A stretch of 64,000 nt of DNA from Paenibacillus sp. J5C2022 (GCF_025567625.1 NZ_JAOQJC010000011.1:62001-126000), one strand, 5' to 3'; shown: positions 1-8,872, counted from the first letter of the stretch. Notes: a model not told the origin generated them from the letters alone. Translations and numbers: made by a program.

Positions 1-2140
1 GCCCAAGCTGGAGCAGCTTGGTTATTCGCTTCCGGCCGGCAACGACCAATCGGAAGTAGGGGGGCTTGGCGACAAGCGGGTAAGCGTATTTGCCCGGAAA
101 GCGCCTTATCATTACGGCTGGGATTGGGGGCCGCGCTTCGTCACCAGCGGCATATGGCGGGAAGTGAGACTGGAAGCGTGGGATCATTACCGGATTAACG
201 ATCTCTATATCCGTCAGGATGCAGTGAACGCGGCCGAAGCGAGGTTATGCGGGGTCGTGGAGATTGAATCAGAGGCTTCCTTCAAGGGTAAGCTGAGGCT
301 TGCCACGGACGGTCTCTGCTGGGAGAGAGACGTGGAGCTCGCTGCCGGCTTGAATGTTCTGGAGCTGCAAGCCGTCATTGCCGAGCCGAGATTATGGTGG
401 TGCAGAGGACTTGGCGATCCTCATCTGTACCGGTTCGAGGCGTCATTCGAAGCGGAAGGTGTGAAGGCGACCTCGCTTGCGGCGACTGTCGGGTTGCGTT
501 CGGCGAAGCTGATAAGGGAGAAGGACGCGCATGGGACAACGTTCTATATGGAACTGAACGGCATTCCCGTATTCGCGAAGGGGGCCAATCATATCCCGAA
601 CGACAGCTTCGTTACAGAGGTAACCCGTGAGCGGTACCGCCATGAAATTGAAAGTGCTGCAAGAGCCAATATGAACATGCTGCGCGTGTGGGGCGGCGGC
701 ATCTATGAAGCTGAGGATTTCTATGAGCTATGCGATCAGTACGGCATAATGGTATGGCAGGATTTCATGTTCGCCTGCAGCATGTACCCGGGCGGAGATG
801 ATTTCTTCGACAGCATCCGTGAGGAAGCGGCATACAACGTCAGACGGCTGCGCAACTATGCCAGCGTCGTGCTGTGGTGCGGCAACAATGAGATCGATAC
901 GGCTTGGGCGCAATACAACGAGACAGCAGGATGGGGCTGGAAGAAGCAGTATACGGCCGAGCAGAGGGAGCAGCTGTGGCGGGATTACGAGGAGATATTC
1001 CATCGCTTGTTGCCGGATGCGGTCTCCAGTCATTCACATGGCATCGACTATTGGCCGTCTTCGCCGATGCAGGCGCTTACGGGAGACGCCTCCCAGCACG
1101 CTACCGACCAATCCGCCAGCGGAGATATTCATTATTGGGGCGTATGGCATGGAGAGGAGCCGTTCGAGAATTACAATGTGAAGGTCGGCCGCTTCATGAG
1201 CGAATACGGCTTCCAGTCTTTCCCGGAATACAAGACGGTTAGGACATATGCGGAAGAGGACGATATGGCGCTGGAGTCGGAGGTCATGATGGCGCATCAA
1301 CGCAATCCTGCGGGCAATAGGCTCATTAAGAAGTATATGGACCGCTACATGAAGCAGCCGAAGGACTTCCCCGCCTTCCTGTACTTGAGCCAGATGCTGC
1401 AGGCGGAAGCGATGAAGATGGCGTTCGAAGCGCACCGCCGCCGCAGAGGTTACTGCATGGGGACGCTGTATTGGCAAATGAACGATTGCTGGCCGGTTGC
1501 TTCCTGGGCGGGAATCGATTATTATGGCCGCTGGAAAGCGACGCATTATTTTGCCGCACAATCCTTCAAGGACAGGATGGTGTCAATCGACGGAACGGAT
1601 GAGGCGGAGCTGCGGCTGCATGTGCTGAACGATGCGGCGGAGCCGCTTCACGGCCGTCTGGAAGCGGCCGTCTACAGCTTCGACGGCGAGCTGTTGGGAA
1701 GGCATGAGCTGGAGGTTGCCGTGCCCGCGGGAAGTGCAGAGAAGCTGGCAGCCTGGTCCGCGAAGGAGTTCGCAGGCGAGAGAGCGCAATCAGCCGTATT
1801 GGTGGCTACGCTGTTCGTAGAGGGAGAAGCTATCGACGTTAAGATGCATGACTTCGCTTCGGCTCAGGAAATGACGTTAAGAGATCCGCGTATTAAAGCA
1901 ACTGTGGAGGAGAGCAGCAATGGCTCCCGGATTACGCTGCAGAGCGCATCGCTGGCTAAGGGCGTATGTCTGTCCGCGGAGAAGGAAGGCATCTTCACGG
2001 ACAACTACTTTGATTTGCTTCCCGGCAGGCCGGTAACCGTGCAGTTTCTGGAGCGGAGCGACGGCGAAGCGGCATTCGCGACGGCTGATCCGGGCAAGCT
2101 TGATGTAACTTCCATGTATGACTATATCATCATGAAGTAA
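1..2140 (+). CDS. beta-mannosidase-like GH2 glycosidase (5' end outside window)
   Basis: Cytoplasmic exo-glycosidase of family GH2, most like beta-mannosidases that release terminal mannose from oligosaccharides. The frame is open from base 2, so the N-terminus lies outside the window and the GTG at 164 is internal. The first codons give the motifs YGWDWGPR and TSGIWR, typical of the beta-mannosidase sugar-binding domain. The TIM barrel follows, with the acid/base Glu in WCGNNE (codon at 890) and the nucleophile Glu in MSEYGFQ (codon at 1202), then a C-terminal beta-sandwich. GH2 membership is certain; mannose specificity is inferred from the signature. The gene is followed directly by a tandem repeat array rather than an obvious terminator. 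Confidence 0.93.
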   Translation, partial: PKLEQLGYSLPAGNDQSEVGGLGDKRVSVFARKAPYHYGWDWGPRFVTSGIWREVRLEAWDHYRINDLYIRQDAVNAAEARLCGVVEIESEASFKGKLRLATDGLCWERDVELAAGLNVLELQAVIAEPRLWWCRGLGDPHLYRFEASFEAEGVKATSLAATVGLRSAKLIREKDAHGTTFYMELNGIPVFAKGANHIPNDSFVTEVTRERYRHEIESAARANMNMLRVWGGGIYEAEDFYELCDQYGIMVWQDFMFACSMYPGGDDFFDSIREEAAYNVRRLRNYASVVLWCGNNEIDTAWAQYNETAGWGWKKQYTAEQREQLWRDYEEIFHRLLPDAVSSHSHGIDYWPSSPMQALTGDASQHATDQSASGDIHYWGVWHGEEPFENYNVKVGRFMSEYGFQSFPEYKTVRTYAEEDDMALESEVMMAHQRNPAGNRLIKKYMDRYMKQPKDFPAFLYLSQMLQAEAMKMAFEAHRRRRGYCMGTLYWQMNDCWPVASWAGIDYYGRWKATHYFAAQSFKDRMVSIDGTDEAELRLHVLNDAAEPLHGRLEAAVYSFDGELLGRHELEVAVPAGSAEKLAAWSAKEFAGERAQSAVLVATLFVEGEAIDVKMHDFASAQEMTLRDPRIKATVEESSNGSRITLQSASLAKGVCLSAEKEGIFTDNYFDLLPGRPVTVQFLERSDGEAAFATADPGKLDVTSMYDYIIMK

Positions 2141-2179
2141 GCTGTGAATGAGACAATTGCCGGGCGGCAATCTCTGCTT

Positions 2180-2594
2180 GCCCCCGGCTTTTCGGAGTCT
2201 GAGTGTTACGGAGGTTGGAGCGTATGTGGCATACACTGTGAGCGCCTGTCCGCGGCTTTTCGGGGTCTGAGCGTATGTGGCATACACTGTGAGCGCCTGT
2301 CCGCGGCTTTTCGGGGTTAGAGCGTATGTGGCATACACTATGGCCGTCCGTCTGCGGCATTTCGGGGTTAGAGCGTATGTGGCATACACTACGAGCGCCT
2401 GTCCGCGGCTTTTCGGGGTCTGAGCGTATGTGGCATACACTACGAGCGCCCGTCCGCGGCATTTCGGGGTTAGAGCGTATGTGGCATACACTATGTCCGC
2501 CTGTCCGCGGCTTTTCGGGGTTAGAGCGTATGTGGCATACACTATGTCCGCCCGTCCGCGGCTTTTCGGGGTTAGAGCGTATGTGGCATACACT
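2180..2594. repeat. 51-bp tandem repeat array A (8 copies)
   Basis: Eight copies of a 51-bp unit, with the core GTATGTGGCATAC beginning (from its preceding C) at 2221, 2272, 2323, 2374, 2425, 2476, 2527 and 2578. A degenerate half unit precedes the first. The core is an inverted repeat, GTATG-TGG-CATAC. The linker carries a conserved CCGCGGCTTTTCGGGGT-type segment with point variation. Because 51 is a multiple of three, every frame stays open and false ORFs appear on both strands. The array fills the space between the GH2 stop codon and the next promoter. Confidence 0.95.
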
Positions 2595-2600
2595 ATGGGC

Positions 2601-2651
2601 TTTACAAAACTAATACCATTAGTTTATACTAAAACTAACAATATTAGTTTT
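2601..2651 (+). promoter_or_regulatory. promoter with two TetR-type operators
   Basis: A -35 TTTACA (2601-2606) and -10 TATACT (2625-2630) are 18 bp apart. A perfect 19-bp inverted repeat, AAACTAATACCATTAGTTT (2607-2625), fills the spacer. A second dyad with arms AAAACTAA (2631-2638) and TTAGTTTT (2644-2651) covers the likely start site. The shared half-site AAACTAA suggests one regulator binds both. The obvious candidate is the TetR protein encoded second in the operon. Confidence 0.8.
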
Positions 2652-2667
2652 GAGGAGCGAATGAAAA

Positions 2668-3402
2668 ATGAGAGCCATCCATACCCTGTCTGTTGTTCAG
2701 TTGACGTATATGCCACGGCTATTCCCTGTCAATTGCTACTTGGTCGAAGAGGAGGACAGCGTGACATTGATCGATGCGGCGCTGCCGAATAACGTGGGGG
2801 CGATTCTTCAAGCGGCGGAGTCCATCGGCAAGCCCATCGGCCACATCGTGCTAACGCACGCTCATAGCGATCATGTCGGCGCGCTGGACGGCTTGAAGCA
2901 GAGGCTGCCGCATGTCCCCGTGCTAATCTCCCGTCGCGACGCGAGGCTGCTGGCCGGAGACAAGACACTCGCACATGATGAGCCTGACAAGCCGATCCGC
3001 GGAGCCGTACCATCGACCATTACGACGAAGCCGGACAGTCTGCTGGAGGATGGCGACCTCGTCGGTTCGCTGCGCGCGATAGCCACTCCGGGGCATACGC
3101 CGGGGTCGATGTCTTTCCTCGACGAGCGGAACGGAATTGTCATTGCAGGCGACGCCTTCCAGACCAGGGGCGGCATCGCCGTATCCGGCCAGATGAGATG
3201 GACGTTCCCGTTCCCGGCGATGGCGACCTGGAGCCCGGAGTTGGCTCTGCAGAGTGCGAAGAAGCTGGCAGCGCTGTCGCCATCCGTGCTTGCCGTCGGT
3301 CACGGCAATATGCTGGAGCAGCCGCTGGCGGAGATGGAGCGGGCGATTGCAAGGGCGGAGCGAACACTGGATAGCGGGAGGAGGGAGCATAATGTCACCT
3401 AG
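2668..3402 (+). CDS. metallo-beta-lactamase-fold hydrolase
   Basis: A 244-residue MBL-fold metallo-hydrolase of the glyoxalase II/lactonase-like group; the substrate cannot be told. The dinuclear-metal motif HAHSDH lies at residues 64-69, and further ligands are visible as PGHTPGS and a late VGHG. The start at 2668 follows a GAGGAG Shine-Dalgarno at 2652-2657; the ATG at 2661 is in another frame. It is first in an operon with a TetR regulator whose start overlaps this stop by 11 bp. Expression is probably controlled by the two palindromes upstream. The pairing suggests a detoxifying enzyme induced by its own substrate, which is inference. Confidence 0.9.
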   Translation: MRAIHTLSVVQLTYMPRLFPVNCYLVEEEDSVTLIDAALPNNVGAILQAAESIGKPIGHIVLTHAHSDHVGALDGLKQRLPHVPVLISRRDARLLAGDKTLAHDEPDKPIRGAVPSTITTKPDSLLEDGDLVGSLRAIATPGHTPGSMSFLDERNGIVIAGDAFQTRGGIAVSGQMRWTFPFPAMATWSPELALQSAKKLAALSPSVLAVGHGNMLEQPLAEMERAIARAERTLDSGRREHNVT

Positions 3403-3973
3403 AGCAGGTCTTGATCTGGACAAAATCATTGCTGCGGCAGCCGAAATGGCCGATGCGGACGGTGTGGAAGGTGTCACGCTGGCGGCGCTTGCAGCCCGTC
3501 TTGGCGTACGTTCCCCATCGCTCTACAACCATGTGAACGGCTTGCCGCAGCTTAGAGAACAGCTTGTCCTCCATGGACTGAGGAAGCTTAACGATGCCGT
3601 GAAGGGGGTCTTGCGGGAAGGGGAGGGCGATGAAGCAATCTATCGGCTTGGCGACGTCTATATCGACTTCGCGAGACGTCATCCCGGGCTTTACGAGCTG
3701 ACGTTGAAGGCTCCTGCGGGAGAGAATAGCGAGCATGCGAGGCTGGGGGAGGAACTGGTGCAGCGGCTGCTGCGCAGCCTGGAGCATTTCCGGCTAGGTG
3801 GAGAAGATGCGCTTCACGCACTGAGAGGATTAAGGAGCCTGCTGCACGGCTTTGCATCGATTGAAAGACAAGGCGGATTCGGTCTGAAGCTTGAAGTGAA
3901 TGAGAGCTTGCGTTATGCGCTGGGCAAGTATTTGGCAGGCTTGCGCCAGAACGGAGAAGGCGGCAGACCCTGA
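3392..3973 (+). CDS. TetR/AcrR family transcriptional regulator
   Basis: A 193-residue one-component regulator. The N-terminal helix-turn-helix reads VTLAALAARLGVRSPSLYNH (about residues 29-48), the standard TetR DNA-binding pattern. The C-terminal ligand domain resembles the WHG-type TetR C-domain (residues about 75-190). ATG at 3392 is chosen because it follows GGGAGGAGGGAG and overlaps the upstream hydrolase by 11 bp, so the two are translationally coupled. It probably represses its own operon through the AAACTAA dyads at 2607-2651. The ligand is unknown. Confidence 0.92.
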   Translation: MSPRAGLDLDKIIAAAAEMADADGVEGVTLAALAARLGVRSPSLYNHVNGLPQLREQLVLHGLRKLNDAVKGVLREGEGDEAIYRLGDVYIDFARRHPGLYELTLKAPAGENSEHARLGEELVQRLLRSLEHFRLGGEDALHALRGLRSLLHGFASIERQGGFGLKLEVNESLRYALGKYLAGLRQNGEGGRP

Positions 3974-3987
3974 ACAGGGCTGCCGCC
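3959..3987. terminator. GC-rich hairpin between convergent genes
   Basis: GGCGGCAG (3959-3966) pairs with CTGCCGCC (3980-3987), and CCCTG with CAGGG inside. The hairpin overlaps the TetR stop codon and faces the end of the ROK gene. It lacks a strong T-tract on either strand, so terminator activity is only probable. Confidence 0.5.
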
Positions 3988-3993
3988 TTCCGA

Positions 3994-4911
3994 TTAATAA
4001 GGCTGTTGAATTAACGCTGCGGCTCCGATGAGGCCCGCATTCTGCTGCAGCTGCGCCGGGACGATAGCCGTCTCCCGTCCGGAAGGATTCAGCGCATGCT
4101 TCGCCACGTACGCTCGTACGGCGGAGAATAACGGCTCACCGACTTGCGATACGCCGCCGCCGATTACGATCTTCGCGGGGTCAAGCAAGTTGATCAAGGA
4201 GACGCAACCCATGCCGATGTATGTGTATACGCGCTCCGTCAGCTCCGTCATAGCAGGATCGCCTGCCGCAGCCTGATCGAATACTTCCTTGGTGGACACT
4301 TGCCGTCCGAGCATCTCTGATGCCGCTCTGGCGATCGCTGTGCCGGAAGCGATCTGCTCCCAGTAGCCGGAAGGCTCGCCATGGACGACATCGCCTTGCG
4401 GATGAACGAACATGAAGCCCGCATCCCCTGTATTGCCCGTGTTGCCAGTGATGAGCTTGCCGTGCAGATAAATGCCGGCGCCGATGCCGGTACTGATCGT
4501 AATGAAGACGAAGTGCTCGCTGTCTTGCGCAGCCCCGACCCACTTCTCAGCCAATGTGGCAGCTGTGGCGTCATTTTCCATCTTCACCGGCAGCGACAGC
4601 AGCTCCTGCAGCTCCGCTACAACGGGGAATCCCCACCAGCTCTTCAGATTGGGAGGGCATGTTAGAATGCCTTCCTTCGTATTCAATGGTCCGGGCGCTC
4701 CGACCCCGACGCCTTCGAGCGACGAGTGCGGGATTCCCAGCTCTTCCGCCAGGCGGCGCACCTCGCTTGCGGTCCTCCCCAGCATCTCCTTCGGCGTGAG
4801 CGACAAATCTGTTTTTAATGTGCTTTGCGCAAGCACAGTTCCTTGTTCATCGACCAATCCGATTGCTATTTTGGTACCGCCTATATCTATTCCTGCAGCA
4901 ATACGACTCAA
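3994..4911 (-). CDS. ROK family sugar kinase (glucokinase-like)
   Basis: A 305-residue ROK (repressor-ORF-kinase) protein without a DNA-binding domain, so probably a cytoplasmic hexose kinase using ATP. The N-terminal phosphate loop is GIDIGGTKIAIGLVDEQG, the catalytic region contains ENDATAATLAEKW, and a late glycine-rich loop GGGVS is present. The usual ROK zinc signature (a His followed by CxCGxxGCxE) is absent: the equivalent stretch reads DAGFMFVHPQGDVVHGEP. This places it in a ROK branch without the zinc cysteines, so the sugar is uncertain. It is transcribed alone, divergent from the MFS gene. Confidence 0.88.
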   Translation of the reverse strand: MSRIAAGIDIGGTKIAIGLVDEQGTVLAQSTLKTDLSLTPKEMLGRTASEVRRLAEELGIPHSSLEGVGVGAPGPLNTKEGILTCPPNLKSWWGFPVVAELQELLSLPVKMENDATAATLAEKWVGAAQDSEHFVFITISTGIGAGIYLHGKLITGNTGNTGDAGFMFVHPQGDVVHGEPSGYWEQIASGTAIARAASEMLGRQVSTKEVFDQAAAGDPAMTELTERVYTYIGMGCVSLINLLDPAKIVIGGGVSQVGEPLFSAVRAYVAKHALNPSGRETAIVPAQLQQNAGLIGAAALIQQPY

Positions 4912-5093
4912 GCTGAACTCCTCCTGATGTTGAAATAATGGTTCGTTATATCCGTCATGACAAGTCTATCACATTCGTGTGCCGCATACCACGATAATCC
5001 ATGCTGATAGCGGACGGTTCTCGGCGGAAATGATCTAATTTTGATCATATACAGAAGGTTGCGGCATGTAGTAATATCCTATCGAATGAGCAG

Positions 5094-5133
5094 CGAGAGA
5101 GGATCCTTTGCACATGCAGAGGGTCCTCTCTCG
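5094..5133. other. long hairpin in divergent intergenic region
   Basis: CGAGAGAGGATCC (5094-5106) is complementary to GGGTCCTCTCTCG (5121-5133) apart from one mismatch, giving about 12 pairs with a 14-nt loop. There is no T-tract. It would lie in the 5' leader of the MFS gene starting at 5169, with its AGAGGG ribosome site about 22 nt downstream. Role unknown. Confidence 0.55.
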
Positions 5134-5168
5134 TCCATTCCGACATCACGATAAAGAGGGTATGAAGG

Positions 5169-6449
5169 ATGCCGCGCGCAAATAGACCGGGATCGCAGAT
5201 GGTGCGATACGGTATGCCGATGACAGCAAGAGTGCTCAGGAATGCCCGGATCGATCTTGGAGCTTCATGCTTGTTCGGCTTATTCAACGTCGTTATGAAT
5301 CAGTTCTATATCGCATTCGCGATTCAGCAGGGGGCCAGCAATCTGCAGGTAGGCTTGCTGGCTGCGGCGCCGGCAGTAGGCTTAATCTTCTCGCCGTTCT
5401 GGGCGAATCTGATGGAGAAGGCAGGCAAGCCGAAAGCCTACTTCATTATTCCCAATGCGGTCGGCAGGCTGCTCATTCTTCTTCCCGCAATGTTCGGAGC
5501 TCCGGCGGTATATGTCGCGGCGGCCATCGCTTATCAATTGCTGATGGGCATTCAAGCACCGGCATATGCGGCTCTCGTCTCCAAAATGTATCCTGCGGAT
5601 ATCCGCGGCCGATTAATGGGCTATGTGCGGGGAGCGATGGGACTGCTGATGATCCCGCTTGCTTATGTCGTCGGCAGCTGGTCCGACGCATTCGGGCCGT
5701 CAGGGCCGCTTATTGCCGCTTCCATAGCGGGATTTCTGTCGATTAGCTGGTTCAATACGATCAAGCTGTCCAAGAAGAAGGAGAATCGTCCGGCATCTGA
5801 GCAGGACGATCACAAAGTAAGAAAGCGCCGCGGCAGATTCGCGTTCCAGGAGCAATGGGACCTGATTCGTACGAATCGGACGCTTGCCGTCTTTCTAATC
5901 GCTACAACGTTCGCCGGATTCGGCAATATGCTGGCCTATCCGCTGTATCAGATTATCCAGGTCGAAGTGCTGGAGCTGTCCAACGTGCAGATCGGTTATG
6001 GCCGGGTCGCCTATTTCATAGCGCTGCTCGTCACCTTCTGGGTAGCGGGGCTTATGCTGGATCGCTTTCCGATCAAATATACATTGCTTGTAGGCATCGG
6101 CGCTTATGCAGTCGTTCCAATGTTGTATGGACTATGGGGCACTTATCCGGCCGTCATCGCAGGCAACGCTGTACAAGGTATTGGAGAGGCGATCTGGGAT
6201 ATCGGCATATTGGCCTTCGTGTTCCGTCTTGTGCCGGGGCGTGAAGCGATGGTGTTCGGCATACATCTGATGATATTCGGCATTCGGGGCACACTTGGCC
6301 CGATTATCGGAACGGCGCTGACCGGCAGCGTTTCTTTGAGCGCATTGCTCATATTCGCATCAATATGCGGTTGGCTGGGTACGCTTGTCTTTCTGCTTGG
6401 CAATAAGGAAGGCAAGCTTCCAAGACGGGCCATCGTTACCAAATCATGA
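5169..6449 (+). CDS. MFS transporter
   Basis: A 426-residue inner-membrane transporter of the major facilitator superfamily with about 12 hydrophobic segments. The loop after TM2 reads NLMEKAGKPK, and the central cytoplasmic loop (about residues 198-235) is basic and polar, as usual between the two six-helix halves. Start 5169 has AGAGGG (5155-5160) 8 nt upstream. It stands alone between a 5' hairpin and a strong terminator. Substrate cannot be deduced; drug or sugar efflux are both possible. Confidence 0.88.
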   Translation: MPRANRPGSQMVRYGMPMTARVLRNARIDLGASCLFGLFNVVMNQFYIAFAIQQGASNLQVGLLAAAPAVGLIFSPFWANLMEKAGKPKAYFIIPNAVGRLLILLPAMFGAPAVYVAAAIAYQLLMGIQAPAYAALVSKMYPADIRGRLMGYVRGAMGLLMIPLAYVVGSWSDAFGPSGPLIAASIAGFLSISWFNTIKLSKKKENRPASEQDDHKVRKRRGRFAFQEQWDLIRTNRTLAVFLIATTFAGFGNMLAYPLYQIIQVEVLELSNVQIGYGRVAYFIALLVTFWVAGLMLDRFPIKYTLLVGIGAYAVVPMLYGLWGTYPAVIAGNAVQGIGEAIWDIGILAFVFRLVPGREAMVFGIHLMIFGIRGTLGPIIGTALTGSVSLSALLIFASICGWLGTLVFLLGNKEGKLPRRAIVTKS

Positions 6450-6452
6450 AGA

Positions 6453-6506
6453 AGAGGGTCATTCTCCAGGGGAGCCGCAATGCGGCGGAGAATGACCCTC
6501 TTTTTC
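6453..6506 (+). terminator. rho-independent terminator of the MFS gene
   Basis: The 14-bp stem GAGGGTCATTCTCC / GGAGAATGACCCTC is followed by TTTTTC. It begins four bases after the MFS stop. It also lies just past the 3' end of the convergent small gene at 6516 and may serve it, but with a weaker tail on that strand. Confidence 0.9.
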
Positions 6507-6515
6507 AAAGTAAAC

Positions 6516-6743
6516 TCAGTATAAGGAAATCGTTAGCGAGTCCCGTTCGTATAAGGAATGGAGTGTTGCTTCGCTGCCGATAATTTCAACGCTTATTAGC
6601 GTCGAGAGACATTTTTTTAATGCGTTTTTGCCAGTTGTAAGCTTTCTGTTAAGTACGGAAGAGAGCTTGTCCAGCGCCGTCTTGTTTGTATCTGTCAGAT
6701 AGACGGGTATGCTTTTTTCTTGGAAGATCAGTACGGTTTTCAT
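6516..6743 (-). CDS. hypothetical protein, 75 aa
   Basis: Small soluble protein not recognised by family. It starts with a beta-type hydrophobic stretch (TVLIFQEKSIPVYL), has a Lys-rich middle and ends with alternating hydrophobic residues. The start is preceded on its strand by a GGAGGAA ribosome site. It is convergent with the MFS gene and shares the terminator region. Coding is supported by the ribosome site and isolated placement, not by homology. Confidence 0.6.
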   Translation of the reverse strand: MKTVLIFQEKSIPVYLTDTNKTALDKLSSVLNRKLTTGKNALKKCLSTLISVEIIGSEATLHSLYERDSLTISLY

Positions 6744-7040
6744 CTCTTTATTCCTCCATCCTGTTATGGATTTATTCGAGTATAGCGGACAAATCTTAAA
6801 TCATTATTAAAAAAAGATGATTATAAGGTTACAATTTTGTACGATTGGTGATGTATACGTGACAGCCGATGAAAGGTTGCAGAAAAATGAAAGAAAATCG
6901 GAATGGAAAAAAAGAGCCGGAAGACAAAATCGCATATAAATAAGCTAATAACCCAACTTTTTTTGAGCGATGCATTCGCTATACTGAAAGTGGTAATGGA
7001 AAAGCTACCGACACTATGATAAACGGGGAGTGCAGCGCAT

Positions 7041-7808
7041 ATGGATCGAATGGGAATTGGCTTGCAGCTGTATACGTTACGCGAAGATACAGCTGCGGAT
7101 TTTGAAGGCACACTGCGAAAAGTTGCGGCTATGGGATACGAGGGCGTAGAATTCGCCGGATATGGCGACATCGAAGCCGGGCGGATGCGCGACTTGCTGC
7201 AAGAGCTGAATATGAAGGCGATCGGCAGCCATATCAGCTTGCAGTTGCTGGAGGACAACTTGGAGGACGAGATCAGCTATTTGAAAACGATCGGCGCCAA
7301 GTATGCCATCTGTCCGTGGATGCCGGTCGAAGCCCGCGATGCCGAAGCATGGCAAGCCAATATCGAGAAGTTTTTAGCCATCGGCAAGCGTTTGAATGAA
7401 GAAGGCATTGTGTTCGCCTACCATAATCACGATTTCGAATTTCAAGTGGAGCTGGACGGCCAGTCTGTGTTCGATGCGCTCTACGCACGCATTGCGCCGC
7501 AGTATCTGCAAGTGGAGATGGATATCGGCTGGGTGCAGTACGCCGGGAGGGACCCGCTGCAATATATTGCGAAGTATGCCGGCAGATTGCCGCTCCTTCA
7601 TCTGAAGGACTTCCGCAAAGGCGATTCCGACAACGCTATCGATACGGTAGAATTGGGACAAGGCGACCTTCAGCTGCTTCCGATCATTGAAGCGGCGTCC
7701 AAGGCGTCGGTGGAATGGCTGATCGTCGAGCAGGACCGGTGCGCGAACCCGCCGCTGGAGTCTGTAGCCGAAAGCATCACATGGCTGAAAGAACATTATT
7801 TGAAATAG
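7041..7808 (+). CDS. sugar phosphate isomerase/epimerase (TIM barrel)
   Basis: A 255-residue xylose-isomerase-like TIM-barrel enzyme, related to IolE/IolI-type isomerases, acting on a sugar or cyclitol in the cytoplasm. Typical signatures are GLQLYTLR at the start, YEGVEFAGY, YHNHDFEF (metal-binding His-x-His), MDIGWV and HLKDFR, with a final Glu in WLIVEQD. The start has GGGGAG (7025-7030) 10 nt upstream. It is followed 22 bp later by a Gfo/Idh/MocA oxidoreductase, a common pairing for oxidation and isomerisation of unusual sugars. The substrate is unknown. Confidence 0.9.
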   Translation: MDRMGIGLQLYTLREDTAADFEGTLRKVAAMGYEGVEFAGYGDIEAGRMRDLLQELNMKAIGSHISLQLLEDNLEDEISYLKTIGAKYAICPWMPVEARDAEAWQANIEKFLAIGKRLNEEGIVFAYHNHDFEFQVELDGQSVFDALYARIAPQYLQVEMDIGWVQYAGRDPLQYIAKYAGRLPLLHLKDFRKGDSDNAIDTVELGQGDLQLLPIIEAASKASVEWLIVEQDRCANPPLESVAESITWLKEHYLK

Positions 7809-7830
7809 AAGCGAAGGAGCAATTGAATAA

Positions 7831-8856
7831 ATGTCTAAATTAAGAGTAGCGGTTATCGGATGCGGTTCTATCTCCAAGCATCGTCATATCCCGGAATATG
7901 CGGCAAATGTCAATGTCGAACTGGTTGCTTTCGTGGACCCGGTTATCGAACGTGCGCAAGCCTTCGCCGAGCAGCATGGCGGCAGAGCTTACGCCGATTA
8001 CGAGACGATGCTGGCGGAAGTGAAGCCTGACGCGGTCAGCGTATGTACGCCGAATGCGGTTCATGCGCCGGCAAGCATAGCGGCTGCCAAGGCGGGCGCT
8101 CATGTGCTGGTAGAGAAGCCGATGGCGGTAACGGACGAGGAAGCGGAAGCGATGATTATCGAGGCGAAGGAGAACGGCGTTCATCTGATGGTCGGTCACA
8201 ATCAGCGATTCATGCCTCCGCATGTGAAGGCGAAGCAAATCCTGAAATCCGGCGTGTTGGGCCGAGTGCTGACATTCCGTACATCCTTCGGTCATCCTGG
8301 ACCGGACGGGTGGAGCGTCGACGGAGCGGACAGCTGGTTCTTCCGCAAGGATGAAGCGATCATGGGCGCAATGGGGGATCTGGGCGTGCACAAGTCCGAT
8401 CTGATCCGCTGGATGCTGGACGACGAAGTGGCGGAGATCGGCGCATTCGTAGGAACTCTCCATAAGCAAGGCACCGATGTGGACGACAACGCATCTTGCA
8501 TTCTGCGCATGAAGAGCGGCGCGATCGGCACGCTTGTTGCCAGCTGGACCTATTACAAGGGCGAGGACAACAGCACGATTCTGTGGTGCGAGAACGGCGT
8601 GATGAAGATTGGCACGCATCCGGACGATCAAGTTATCGTTGAGCTGCGCAACGGCACAGTGGAGAGACATAAAGTAGGCGCAATCTCCACGAATGAGAAG
8701 CAACTGTCCAGCGAAGTAATCGACGCATTTGTCGACGGCATCCTGAGCGGAGGCGAGCCGGCGGTGTCGGGAGAAGAAGGACGCGCTTCCCTCAAGGTTA
8801 TCCTGTGCGCATTCGAATCCCAGGCTAGTGGAAAATTCATCACAGTTAACGACTAA
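7831..8856 (+). CDS. Gfo/Idh/MocA family oxidoreductase
   Basis: A 341-residue NAD(P)-dependent sugar or inositol dehydrogenase. The Rossmann fold at the N-terminus reads AVIGCGSISKHRH, followed by the family motif EKPMA near residue 95. A C-terminal alpha/beta domain with GDLGVHKSDLIRWM supplies the catalytic Asp/His/Lys region. AAGGAG precedes the ATG. It is the second gene after the isomerase at 7041, ended by the terminator at 8873, so the two form a short catabolic operon. Confidence 0.93.
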   Translation: MSKLRVAVIGCGSISKHRHIPEYAANVNVELVAFVDPVIERAQAFAEQHGGRAYADYETMLAEVKPDAVSVCTPNAVHAPASIAAAKAGAHVLVEKPMAVTDEEAEAMIIEAKENGVHLMVGHNQRFMPPHVKAKQILKSGVLGRVLTFRTSFGHPGPDGWSVDGADSWFFRKDEAIMGAMGDLGVHKSDLIRWMLDDEVAEIGAFVGTLHKQGTDVDDNASCILRMKSGAIGTLVASWTYYKGEDNSTILWCENGVMKIGTHPDDQVIVELRNGTVERHKVGAISTNEKQLSSEVIDAFVDGILSGGEPAVSGEEGRASLKVILCAFESQASGKFITVND

Positions 8857-8872
8857 TTTGCCTATTGTACAT

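Noticed and set aside
1877..2593. 238-aa minus-strand ORF with YATYALTPKSRG repeats
   Set aside because: Produced by the 51-bp array (multiple of three) plus the antisense of the GH2 gene; no ribosome site or start logic.
6961..6986. Promoter TTGAGC with TATACT before the isomerase gene
   Set aside because: Spacing is only 11 bp, too short for a sigma-A promoter; no better -35 was found.
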